DNA of 64,000 nt from Paenibacillus spongiae. Lineage in GTDB: Bacteria > Bacillota > Bacilli > Paenibacillales > Paenibacillaceae. Position 1 is the stretch's first letter; each line of letters opens with the position of its first letter. Of the stretch, positions 24,785-32,459 are shown one piece after another. The stretch is from positions 2,188,501 through 2,252,500 of the forward strand of contig NZ_CP091430.1 in assembly GCF_024734895.1 (NCBI RefSeq), read 5' to 3'. The notes under the pieces were generated by a model. It ran no database searches. It saw only the letters and a list, made by a program, of their open reading frames with translations, and had not been told where the DNA came from. The translations under genes were made by a program, and so were the position numbers.

Positions 24785-27700
24785 AGCCTATCACATTGCG
24801 GTTAAGCGGTTTGCAGAGCTACCGCGCGATGCAGGAGATCGACTTTGCCCGCTTATGCGAGGCGGGCGTGTTCGGCATATTCGGATCGACAGGCAGCGGC
24901 AAGTCGAGCATTCTGGATGCCATGACGCTGGCCTTGTACGGCAAGGTGGAGCGCGCCGCGAACGGAACGCAGGGCATCATGAATCACGCAGAGAAGCAGC
25001 TGTCGGTTTCCTTTACTTTCGAGCTGTCCGGCTCCGGCGAACACCGGCGCTACCGGGTCGAGCGCCAGTTCAAGCGCGGCGGCGACGTGTCGGTCAGCAA
25101 TACGCTGAGCCGCTTCGTCGAGCTTACGGCAAGCGGGGAAGTCGTGCTGGCGGATAAGCTTTCCGATGTTACCCGCTGCGTGGAGGAGCGGATCGGCCTG
25201 AAAATGCAGGACTTTACGCGCGCCGTCGTTCTGCCGCAGGGGAAATTCGCGGAGTTTCTGTCGCTGACGGGCAAGGACAGACGGCAGATGCTGCAGCGCC
25301 TGTTCCGGCTGGAGCGGTTCGGCGACGGGCTCGCGCTGAAGCTGAACCAGCGCATGAAGGCGGCGGAGGCCGCCTTGAACGAGGCCGCTGCCGAGCAGCA
25401 CGGCCTCGGGGACGCTTCGGCCGCCGCCGTCGATGCGGCGGCGGAGCGCCACCGCGAAGCGGCAGCCGCGGCAGCGGCCGCGCGCGCATCGCTCGCGGAA
25501 GCGGAGCGGCTGCACGCGGAGCGGTTGCACGTGCGCGAGCGCCAGGAGGCGCTGCGCACGAAGGAAGCGCTGCAGGCGAAGCTGCTCGCGGACGCGCCGC
25601 GCATCGCGGAGCGCGAGCGCGAGCTGCAGCGCCTGACGGCGGCCGAGCGGCTGGTGCCCGCGATGGACGCCGCCGAAGCGGCCGAAGCGGCGCTGCGCGC
25701 AGCCGCTTCCCGCCGCGAAGCGGCCGGGCGGGCGCATGCCGCCCGGCAGGAGGCGGCCGCCCTGGCCGCCTCCGCGTGGGCCGCGGCGGGCGCCGAAGCG
25801 GCCGAGGCCGAGCCGCGCCTGGCGCAGCGGCTCGAGCAGCTTGCGGGCGCGCAGCGGCTTGAAGGCGAAGCCGCCGCGCTTGCCGCAAGCGCGACCGATG
25901 GCGAGCGCCGCCACGCGGACGCCGCCGGCCGGCAGCGAAGCTTTGGCGAGCAGGCTGCCAAAGCGGAGGAGACGCTTGGCCGGGCCGCGGCCAAGCAAAG
26001 CGAGCTGAAGGCCGAGCTGAAGCGGACGGAGCTCAGCGGCGAGGAGAGAGAGCGGCGCACCGCGCTGGCCAAGCGTCTCGTTCAGCTCGATTCGCTCCGC
26101 GAGCAGCGGAAGGCGGCCGATCTCGAAGCGGCTGCCCAGCACAAGTCGCTGACCCGACTTAGCGAAGCTCACGCCAAGGCCGAACAGGCCGGAGCGGAAG
26201 CAGCCGCCGGCTTGACTGGCGCGATGAATGCGCTGGCGCCAATCCGTCAGGAGCTGTACGCTCTGGATCTTGCGCTCCAGAAGACAGGAGATCGCCTTCC
26301 GGAGGTGATGGAACGGGCCCGGATCGAGTACCGCGAGCAGCAGCGCAGACAGCTTGCCGCCCAGCTGTCCGAAGGTCTGAAGAACGGAGAGCCTTGCCCG
26401 GTATGCGGCTCCTGCCATCATATCCGGGAACATCGTAAAGCCGCCGAAGAGGATACCGCAGGCACGGGCACGACGATTATGGATTGGGAGAAGCTTCAAG
26501 AGCGGACGCAAGCGTTAATACGGAAACTATCGCCGCTCCGCAGCAAGGCGGACGCCGTCCATGAACGGCTGATTGAATCGTTATCTGGGGAAGCGGAGCC
26601 GAAGGAGAACCAGGATCTGTTAACAGGAGCAGATTGGCAGCTGGAGGCTGCGGCTGCCATCGAAGAGCCTGCGCTAAGGCTGACGGAGCTGGTTGGGCAG
26701 GGTCCAGCATCGGATGCTGTCGCGTTAGCTGCATTCGATTCCTTCCTTGCCGCTGCGTCTCATACATACTCCGAACTTGAACAATCCTTTGCAAAATTGG
26801 AATCCGGTATCGGCCGTCTGCGTACTGCCTTCCTGGAGGCACAGCGAGGTTGCGAGTCGGCAGCCGGCGAGCTGCGTTCGCAATCGGCCGTGGACCGCAG
26901 AGCCCGCGAGAAGGCTGCCCAGCTTCAGGCTGCGCAGGCCGGCGAGCTGGCGTTATGGAAGGAGCAGTTCGGCGCCGAATTGCTTCCCGAGCTTGCCCAG
27001 GCGTTATTGGACGATTACGAGCAGCGGGAGAACGCCGCACATGAGCTCCGCGAGAGGCTGGACCGCAGCGTCTCGTTTATTGAAGATACGAACAGACTCG
27101 CTGCAGGCCATCGCCAAGAGCAGCAGACGGCTCAATTGGAGGCGGTCGAGCTGGCGGCTAAGCTTGCGAGCCAGAAGGAGCAATTGGAGGAGAAACGGGT
27201 CCAGCTGCATGCCCTGACCGGCGGGGAGCCGGCAGGCGAGCTGCTCACTGCAGCGAGCAGAGAGCTCGAGGAGCTGCGGGGCCGTTTGCAGCGTCTGAAG
27301 ACCGAGAGCGAAGCCGCGCAAGCTGCCCTTCAAGAAGCTGCCGAGCTGCGCAGCGCTGCGATGGAGGGCGAGCGCACGGCGGCGGACAGGCAGAACGAGA
27401 CGGCTGCAGGATGGATTGCCTCATTGGAAGCATCTCCGTTCGAGTCGGGCATGGAAGTTGCGGCCTTGCGGCCCTTATTGGCGCAGCAGGAAGCGATCGC
27501 ATCCGAAATTGCCCGTTTCCGCGAAGAAGAACAACAATTGTCGGCCCAGATCGAGCTGCTGCGCGACCAGCTTGACGGACGGTCGGTTACCGATGAACAG
27601 TGGGAGCAATGCATTAGCGGGTATAGGCAAGCTCGCGAGCTCAATGAAGCGGCGCTCCAGATGGCAGCCAAAGCCGAGCGCGATCTGGAAGAACTGAAGG

Positions 27701-28266
27701 CAAAGCATGAACGATGGACGCAGCTGGAAGCCAAGCGAGCGTCGATGGATGCGCTGTGCGGCCGACTCAAGTCGCTTCAGTCCGTATTCCGGGGCAACGC
27801 CTTCGTTGAATATGTCGCGGAGGAACAGCTCGTCCAGGTATGCCGCGCCGCTTCCGAGCGGCTGGGCTATCTGACGAAGCGGCGGTATGCGCTGGAGGTG
27901 GATTCCGGCGGCGGGTTCGTTATCCGCGACGATGCGAACGGCGGCATCCGCCGTCCGGTGTCTACGCTGTCGGGCGGAGAAACCTTCCTGGCTTCGCTGG
28001 CGCTGGCGCTTGCGTTATCCGGTCAAATTCAACTGCGCGGCAAATATCCGCTGCAATTCTTTTTCCTGGACGAAGGGTTCGGGACGCTTGATCCGGAGCT
28101 TCTTGACACGGTCATTACCGCCTTGGAGAAGCTGCACACCGACCGTCTCTCCGTCGGTGTCATCTCCCATGTGCCCGAGCTGCGGGCAAGACTGCCGCGG
28201 CGGCTGATCGTAACGGCTGCCGAGCCAACCGGACTTGGCAGCACCGTCGCTTTGGAGACGATGTAA
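24781..28266 (+). CDS. sbcC: Exonuclease SbcC (Rad50-type SMC-like ATPase)
   Basis: A 1161-residue SMC-like ATPase partner of SbcD. Walker A GSTGSGKSS is near residue 37. A long coiled coil surrounds the zinc hook CPVC (in GEPCPVCGSCHH, near residue 540). The C-terminal ATPase half has the signature TLSGGETFLASLALALA and Walker B FFFLDEGFGTLD. Residues about 190-420 (nt 25340-26040) are extremely rich in Ala, Glu and Arg, and the DNA there is visibly more GC-rich than elsewhere in the window. This opens long false frames on both strands. The ATGA overlap couples it to sbcD. Confidence 0.96.
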   Translation: MKPITLRLSGLQSYRAMQEIDFARLCEAGVFGIFGSTGSGKSSILDAMTLALYGKVERAANGTQGIMNHAEKQLSVSFTFELSGSGEHRRYRVERQFKRGGDVSVSNTLSRFVELTASGEVVLADKLSDVTRCVEERIGLKMQDFTRAVVLPQGKFAEFLSLTGKDRRQMLQRLFRLERFGDGLALKLNQRMKAAEAALNEAAAEQHGLGDASAAAVDAAAERHREAAAAAAAARASLAEAERLHAERLHVRERQEALRTKEALQAKLLADAPRIAERERELQRLTAAERLVPAMDAAEAAEAALRAAASRREAAGRAHAARQEAAALAASAWAAAGAEAAEAEPRLAQRLEQLAGAQRLEGEAAALAASATDGERRHADAAGRQRSFGEQAAKAEETLGRAAAKQSELKAELKRTELSGEERERRTALAKRLVQLDSLREQRKAADLEAAAQHKSLTRLSEAHAKAEQAGAEAAAGLTGAMNALAPIRQELYALDLALQKTGDRLPEVMERARIEYREQQRRQLAAQLSEGLKNGEPCPVCGSCHHIREHRKAAEEDTAGTGTTIMDWEKLQERTQALIRKLSPLRSKADAVHERLIESLSGEAEPKENQDLLTGADWQLEAAAAIEEPALRLTELVGQGPASDAVALAAFDSFLAAASHTYSELEQSFAKLESGIGRLRTAFLEAQRGCESAAGELRSQSAVDRRAREKAAQLQAAQAGELALWKEQFGAELLPELAQALLDDYEQRENAAHELRERLDRSVSFIEDTNRLAAGHRQEQQTAQLEAVELAAKLASQKEQLEEKRVQLHALTGGEPAGELLTAASRELEELRGRLQRLKTESEAAQAALQEAAELRSAAMEGERTAADRQNETAAGWIASLEASPFESGMEVAALRPLLAQQEAIASEIARFREEEQQLSAQIELLRDQLDGRSVTDEQWEQCISGYRQARELNEAALQMAAKAERDLEELKAKHERWTQLEAKRASMDALCGRLKSLQSVFRGNAFVEYVAEEQLVQVCRAASERLGYLTKRRYALEVDSGGGFVIRDDANGGIRRPVSTLSGGETFLASLALALALSGQIQLRGKYPLQFFFLDEGFGTLDPELLDTVITALEKLHTDRLSVGVISHVPELRARLPRRLIVTAAEPTGLGSTVALETM

Positions 28267-28416
28267 GCGGAAGAACGATCTAAAACTTGGCAATTGTGCC
28301 AATATCGACATTGAATCTTCATATGAAAAAAGGTATTGTAAATTGTAGTTTTGATTGTCACTATAAACATTGCGTCAGGAGAACGATAGTATCCTGCCGT
28401 ATGGAGGTAATTGTTC

Positions 28417-29040
28417 GTGGAGCATCATCAGCAGCCGAAACGGTCGTTTTTCGTTCCTGCCCTTCTACTATTAATCGTGATCAGCGTGACCTTCAATGTG
28501 TTATTGTACAGCAAATCGATCTCGCGGGAGCAGGAAGACCGCGCGCAGAGAGGCATGGCTATTATTAGTTCGGGGGATAACGCGAAGCAGCATTTTCAAT
28601 CCGTGCATGACGGCATTCAGGCACTGCTTGCCGACATCGATATAGCCAGCCGTTTGGCCGCGAAGAGTGATGTGGCTGCAGCTTTTCACCATGCACCGGA
28701 TGTGGCTGCATTCATACAAGAGGCGGAAGCCGTCAGCGGCGAACCGTTCACTCCTGCCAAACGGGATGCAGGGACATTCACCTCGCAGGTTGAGCGCTCT
28801 CTCCAGGAGCTGGGCAATCATGAGGGACCCTTAACGGAAGCGGAACGCCTTTATTTGCAAGAGCTGGATTCGGTGTATGCGAAGCTGAAGGAAGCATCCG
28901 ATCCGTTCAGTTTCAGCGATACGACCAAAGAAATCGCGATAACGGTACAAGCCGGAGGCAAGTGGATTGAGATCAGCAGGCAGCTGCTGAATATTATGAA
29001 TGAACCTGAGAACGTTGAATTCTCAGCGGAGAAGAAGTAG
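28417..29040 (+). CDS. Hypothetical membrane-anchored protein, 207 aa
   Basis: Starting at GTG 28417 (9 bases after GGAGG; a TTG at 28411 is only 3 away), the protein begins MEHHQQPKRSFFVPALLLLIV. One transmembrane helix (residues about 11-31) is followed by an outside domain of about 170 residues, largely helical and charged, with no cysteines and no motif I recognise. It is monocistronic: an intergenic region with a near-palindrome TTGGCAATTGTGCCAA (28287-28302) precedes it and a strong terminator follows. Probably a Paenibacillaceae-specific cell-envelope protein; function unknown. Confidence 0.75.
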   Translation: MEHHQQPKRSFFVPALLLLIVISVTFNVLLYSKSISREQEDRAQRGMAIISSGDNAKQHFQSVHDGIQALLADIDIASRLAAKSDVAAAFHHAPDVAAFIQEAEAVSGEPFTPAKRDAGTFTSQVERSLQELGNHEGPLTEAERLYLQELDSVYAKLKEASDPFSFSDTTKEIAITVQAGGKWIEISRQLLNIMNEPENVEFSAEKK

Positions 29041-29051
29041 GAGCAATAAGG

Positions 29052-29092
29052 AAGCTGGGAACCGGTTATGCCGGATTCCAGCTTTTTTTTTT
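29052..29092 (+). terminator. Rho-independent terminator
   Basis: AAGCTGGGAACCGG / CCGGATTCCAGCTT with loop TTATG and T10 tail, 12 bases after the stop of the preceding gene. Confidence 0.92.
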
Positions 29093-29103
29093 AAGCAGGT
29101 AAC

Positions 29104-29142
29104 GAAAAAAAGAATGCCTCCTCGATATGAGAAGGCATTCTG
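29104..29142 (-). terminator. Rho-independent terminator of the NlpC/P60 gene
   Basis: AGAATGCCTCCTC / GAGAAGGCATTCT (one mismatch) with the T run on the minus strand (complement of 29104-29111). It lies 17 bases past the minus-strand stop and forms a back-to-back pair with the terminator at 29052-29092. Confidence 0.88.
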
Positions 29143-29158
29143 GATATGCTTGCGATTA

Positions 29159-29641
29159 TTATAGGGAAACTCGACGAGCTGTAACATATTTCGACTTCCA
29201 GTACTTAGAGTTCATATCGGCGATGGTAACCCCTTTGCTGCTGGAGCTATGAAGAATTTTGTTGTTGCCGGCATAGACGGCGACATGACTGATGCTTTTT
29301 CCATTCGTGTTAAAGAAAACGAGATCGCCAACGCTTAAATAGCCCTTGGCTACTTTCTTGCCGACCAGCGCTTGGCTGGTGGTCGTGCGCGGCAGCTTTA
29401 CGCCATTGAGCTTGAAGATGTACTGGGTAAAGGACGAGCAGTCGAAAGAAGACGTTGATCCGCTAGCGGAGCCTAATTTATAAGGTGTTCCTATGTATTC
29501 TTTTCCGGTTGAGAGAAGCCCCAGCGTTTCCGTGGTCGCCGCATTCGTCGTGCTGGATGCTCCAAAGGCCAAGGCCGAGAAGCCGATTGTTGTACACAGG
29601 CTCGTGATGACAATTTTCCGAAAAAAGTTTTTTACGCGCAT
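29159..29641 (-). CDS. Secreted NlpC/P60 peptidoglycan endopeptidase
   Basis: A 160-residue protein with a signal peptide (MRVKNFFRKIVITSLCTTIG and a hydrophobic stretch ending near NAATTE) followed directly by a catalytic NlpC/P60 domain. The catalytic Cys is in SFDCSSFTQYIF, the His in SHVAVYAG, and the third polar residue is the His of ILHSSSS. There are no LysM or SH3 wall-binding repeats, so it is a minimal, secreted gamma-D-glutamyl endopeptidase. ATG is the complement of 29639-29641, with GGAGGGA upstream. It is monocistronic. Confidence 0.93.
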   Translation of the reverse strand: MRVKNFFRKIVITSLCTTIGFSALAFGASSTTNAATTETLGLLSTGKEYIGTPYKLGSASGSTSSFDCSSFTQYIFKLNGVKLPRTTTSQALVGKKVAKGYLSVGDLVFFNTNGKSISHVAVYAGNNKILHSSSSKGVTIADMNSKYWKSKYVTARRVSL

Positions 29642-30120
29642 AAGTATATATTGTCCCTCCGTTTGCTTGTTACTGGATCGATTGAGATTAGTATAGCACG
29701 CAAAAATTTCCTTAAATTTTCCACAAAGAGCGAAAAGTGAGTGAGAGCAAAAGGTTGCACTGTTTTATGAGATTTACATTAGAATGCTCTCATTTTTGAT
29801 TCGTTCTTTATGAGAAGGGGTTAATAGACCATTATTTTTAGAAGAATTTGGGATTTTTAACGGATGTACATCATTATTTTATTCATGTTCATAACCCGCC
29901 CGCAGCGCAGGCAGGATGATTCTCTGATTCGGAATTAGCTCTTTCGTGCAAGGCTGCTTCTATATAAGGGGCGCGAGCCTATTTTTCATGGGCCAGGCGC
30001 CATTCGCCTACAGGCGAATATCATGATAAGAGAAGAAAGAGAAGCGAGGAGGCTGCGCTCTTTGTGCCGCCGATGGAACAGCAGCCGTTCATAGTCTACT
30101 AAATATAGGAGGTACATCCC
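29642..30120. other. Intergenic region with divergent regulatory sequence
   Basis: 479 AT-rich bases without a convincing gene between divergent genes. It holds a possible minus-strand -10 (TATACT, complement of 29690-29695), a 7-bp hairpin ATTCGCC-TACA-GGCGAAT (30004-30021) and, at the end, the SD AGGAGGT (30108-30114) of the repeat protein. No clear promoter for the plus-strand gene was identified. Confidence 0.5.
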
Positions 30121-30960
30121 TTGGAGAAAAAGGTTCAAACGTCCCCGACTGCCAAAATGACAGCAAAACCAAATACCGCCATCCAGCCGAACGAAAACAA
30201 CCAGAAGCCCAACAGTCCGAAGCCCAATAAACCAATGCCCAACAGCAATATACCCAACAGCAATATACCCAACAGCAATATGCTGAACAGCCATATGCCA
30301 AACCTACCGATCCCCAACATGCCGAATAAGCCAATGCTGAACAGCCCAATGCCCAACATGCCGAATCAGCCGATGCCAAACAGCCACATGCCAAACCTAC
30401 CGATGCCCAACATGCCGATGCCCAACAGCCATATGCCAAACCTACCGATGCCCAACATGCCGAATAAGCCGATGCCCAACAGCCATATGCCAAACCTACC
30501 GATGCCCAACATGCCGAACAGCCATATGCTGAACAGCCCGATGCCCAACATGCCGAATAAGCCGATGCCCAACATGCCGTATAAGCCGATGCCAAACAGC
30601 CATATGCCAAACCTACCGATGCCAAATATGCCGAACAACCCGATGAACAACAGTCCAATGGATACGCAGCCGATGGAAAAGCATGAGATGAAACAATGGT
30701 GCAAGGATCATATGCATCGTTATGTGCTTGCGCACACGAAGGATGGCTGGTGCTGTGACGGATTTGTCGAGCATATCGACGACGAAATGGTTTGCATTGC
30801 CGTTCCTCATTGCTGCCCTGGCTGGGATCCGCGCGATTTTACGCCCTTTAATCCTTATCCGCCCATCTATCCGTACCCCTATTACCCGCGCCGCCGCTTC
30901 GTGCGTCAGACTTTTCCGCTTGCTGCGCTTAACGGCCTGACCCTGCTTACTTTCTATTAA
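30121..30960 (+). CDS. Met-Pro-Asn repeat protein with C-terminal Cys/His and PRRRF domain (possible spore-surface protein)
   Basis: A 279-residue protein with TTG start 6 bases after AGGAGGT. Residues 1-38 are Lys/Asn/Pro-rich. Residues about 39-182 are an imperfect array of MPN-x units (MPNSH, MPNLP, MPNMPNK), with a higher-order unit of about 18 residues. The final 95 residues form a distinct domain: WCKDHMHRYVLAHTKDGWCCDGFVEHIDDEMVCIAVP, several Cys/His, then a Pro/Tyr-rich stretch and PRRRFVRQTFPLAAL. This C-terminus resembles small Bacillales proteins of unknown role that I associate with spore or cell surfaces. There is no signal peptide. Surface role is inference. Confidence 0.8.
   Translation: MEKKVQTSPTAKMTAKPNTAIQPNENNQKPNSPKPNKPMPNSNIPNSNIPNSNMLNSHMPNLPIPNMPNKPMLNSPMPNMPNQPMPNSHMPNLPMPNMPMPNSHMPNLPMPNMPNKPMPNSHMPNLPMPNMPNSHMLNSPMPNMPNKPMPNMPYKPMPNSHMPNLPMPNMPNNPMNNSPMDTQPMEKHEMKQWCKDHMHRYVLAHTKDGWCCDGFVEHIDDEMVCIAVPHCCPGWDPRDFTPFNPYPPIYPYPYYPRRRFVRQTFPLAALNGLTLLTFY
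30226..30660. repeat. Minisatellite encoding the MPN-rich region
   Basis: Degenerate tandem copies of CCGATGCCCAACATGCCGAA-like and CATATGCCAAACCTACCGATG-like units, always in multiples of three bases, so copy changes keep the frame. Because of the repeat, all minus-strand frames also stay open (Gly/Ile/Leu-rich or Cys/Ala/Trp-rich translations), which is an artefact. Confidence 0.85.
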
Positions 30961-31023
30961 AAAGCAACGCGGCAAAAAAAACTACGCCTGCCGGCCGTCC
31001 ATGGAAGGCGGCTTCTTTTGCAG

Positions 31024-31053
31024 TTGGACGAGCCCATTATTTTCCGATATGAT
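31024..31053 (+). promoter_or_regulatory. Probable SigA promoter of the HIT gene
   Basis: TTGGAC (31024-31029), 18-base spacer, TATGAT (31048-31053), 60 bases before the ATG. Confidence 0.5.
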
Positions 31054-31113
31054 GAACGTAATAATAATAACGAGCTGACGTCATTGCGGAAGCATCGATT
31101 GGAGGATAAGAGT

Positions 31114-31455
31114 ATGGATTGTATTTTTTGTAAAATCGTCGAGGGGAGCATCCCTTCTAAGAAGGTGTTCGAGAACGAACGAATCATTGCGTTTCATGAT
31201 ATTCAACCGGCTGCTCCCATTCACATCCTGATCATACCGAAGAAGCATATTCCGACGATGAACGACGTTGCGGCTGAAGATGACGCATTGATCGCCGAAA
31301 TCTTCTCGGTTGCGCGTCAAATCGCCAAGGAGCAAGGCGTTGACGAATCCGGTTACCGGCTTGTCAACAATTGCAATGCCGAGGGCGGGCAAGTCGTCTA
31401 TCACCTGCATGTACACCTGCTCGGAGGCAAGAAGCTGTCCGGACTCGCCGGGTGA
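31114..31455 (+). CDS. HIT family nucleotide hydrolase
   Basis: A 113-residue histidine-triad protein of the Hint/Hit group (purine nucleoside phosphoramidase type). It starts MDCIFCKIVEGSIPSKKVFE, with the two N-terminal zinc-type cysteines. It contains FHDIQPAAPIHILIIPKKHI and ends with the catalytic triad HLHVHLLGG. ATG 31114 has GGAGGA 7 bases upstream; the longer frame to 31018 runs across the promoter and is not used. It lies directly upstream of rpsU, which has its own promoter. Confidence 0.95.
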   Translation: MDCIFCKIVEGSIPSKKVFENERIIAFHDIQPAAPIHILIIPKKHIPTMNDVAAEDDALIAEIFSVARQIAKEQGVDESGYRLVNNCNAEGGQVVYHLHVHLLGGKKLSGLAG

Positions 31456-31487
31456 TAAAAAACTATCGTGACGAGTACGTGTCCAAG

Positions 31488-31517
31488 TTGACACTGACTT
31501 TCGTTATGACATATAAT
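31488..31517 (+). promoter_or_regulatory. Consensus SigA promoter of rpsU-yqeY
   Basis: Perfect TTGACA (31488-31493) and perfect TATAAT (31512-31517) with an 18-base spacer, 61 bases upstream of the rpsU start. It is the strongest promoter match in the window, as expected for a ribosomal-protein gene. Confidence 0.88.
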
Positions 31518-31578
31518 GTAGTTTGATAAACCGTGTATGTACTTCTTGGACGGTCTGTTTCGGAGGGAGGGAAAACTG

Positions 31579-31752
31579 GTGTCTGAAACAAAAGTTAAGA
31601 AAAACGAGACAATCGATTCTGCACTCCGCCGCTTCAAGCGTTCCATCGCGAAGGATGGCGTATTGGCCGAGGTGAAGAAACGCAAGCATTATGAAAAGCC
31701 TAGTGTCAAGCGCAAGAAAAAGTCCGAGGCTGCGCGTAAGAGAAAGTTTTAG
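31579..31752 (+). CDS. rpsU: 30S ribosomal protein bS21
   Basis: bS21 binds 16S rRNA near the anti-SD region of the 30S subunit. The 57-residue, strongly basic product starts [20 protein letters not shown] and ends with a Lys/Arg helix ([14 protein letters not shown]). GTG 31579 is the start: GGAGGGAGG lies at 31562-31570 and the N-terminus then matches the family. An upstream TTG-type start in the same frame lacks support. yqeY follows 15 bases later, the order seen in Bacillus. Confidence 0.96.
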   Translation: MSETKVKKNETIDSALRRFKRSIAKDGVLAEVKKRKHYEKPSVKRKKKSEAARKRKF

Positions 31753-31767
31753 GAGGATCCTTCCACA

Positions 31768-32211
31768 ATGAACCTTAGCGAACGATTGAACGACGATATG
31801 AAGCAAGCGATGAAGGATCGGGAGAAGTTCAAATTAACAACGATTCGGATGATTCGTGCATCTATAAAGAATCAGGAAATTGATTTGAAGCGTGCGCTCG
31901 ACGATAATGAAGTCCTTGATATTCTAAGTCGTGAAATCAAACAACGTAAAGATTCCCTCCAAGAATTTGAAAAAGCCGGCCGCGACGATCTTGCGAAAGA
32001 TATCGCCGCAGAAATTGAAATTATTAGTGTATACCTGCCCGTACAGCTGACCGAAGAAGAGATCAAAGAGATTGTTCAGCAGACCATCCAGGAAACCGGT
32101 GCTTCTTCGAAAGCCGAGATGGGAAAAGTCATGACCGCCCTCATGCCGAAAGTCAAAGGGCGAGCTGATGGTAAACTAGTAAACACGCTCGTGCAGCAAT
32201 TTCTGCAATAA
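31768..32211 (+). CDS. yqeY: GatB/YqeY domain protein
   Basis: A 147-residue YqeY protein, homologous to the tRNA-interacting C-terminal domain of GatB. Recognised from [37 protein letters not shown] and the C-terminal [26 protein letters not shown] 31768 follows AGGAGGA. It is cotranscribed with rpsU and followed by a terminator. A role in tRNA handling is only inferred from homology. Confidence 0.95.
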   Translation: MNLSERLNDDMKQAMKDREKFKLTTIRMIRASIKNQEIDLKRALDDNEVLDILSREIKQRKDSLQEFEKAGRDDLAKDIAAEIEIISVYLPVQLTEEEIKEIVQQTIQETGASSKAEMGKVMTALMPKVKGRADGKLVNTLVQQFLQ

Positions 32212-32227
32212 CATAGGCTGACAGCCA

Positions 32228-32255
32228 AACACTCCCTTCCCAGGGAGTGTTTTTT
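32228..32255 (+). terminator. Rho-independent terminator
   Basis: ACACTCCCT - TCCC - AGGGAGTGT followed by five T, 18 bases after yqeY. Confidence 0.92.
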
Positions 32256-32284
32256 CGGTTGTTCGCGGATATTTTCTAATCCTT

Positions 32285-32339
32285 TTTTCATTATAAGTTT
32301 TCATTATAAGTCCGTAATTGAAACGTTACATGTTATACT
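32285..32339 (+). promoter_or_regulatory. 13-bp tandem duplication and extended -10 promoter upstream of nfeD-floA
   Basis: TTTTCATTATAAG is repeated exactly in tandem (32285-32297, 32298-32310). Downstream, TGTTATACT (32331-32339) gives an extended -10 (TGn + TATACT) without a good -35. In Bacillus subtilis the yqeZ-yqfA-yqfB operon is SigW-controlled; I do not see a clear SigW consensus here. Confidence 0.4.
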
Positions 32340-32459
32340 TACGTATAGAGGATTGTGGCTGATATGTGAACGGGCTGTGCCCGACAGCATGAACGGCCAA
32401 ACTTGTATGACACTTCGTAAGTGAATTGCTCCACAAAAACAGATAAGGGAGGGGCAGAT

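Noticed and set aside
24853-26511. Minus-strand ORF of about 550 codons opposite sbcC
   Set aside because: Arises from GC-rich codon bias; the plus-strand SbcC has clear domains, and the antisense product has Arg/Leu/Gly-rich shadow composition.
30089-30704. Long minus-strand ORFs opposite the MPN-repeat gene (Gly/Ile/Leu-rich and Cys/Ala/Trp-rich)
   Set aside because: All frames stay open because the repeat unit is a multiple of three without stops; these are shadows of the repeat, with no SD and implausible composition.
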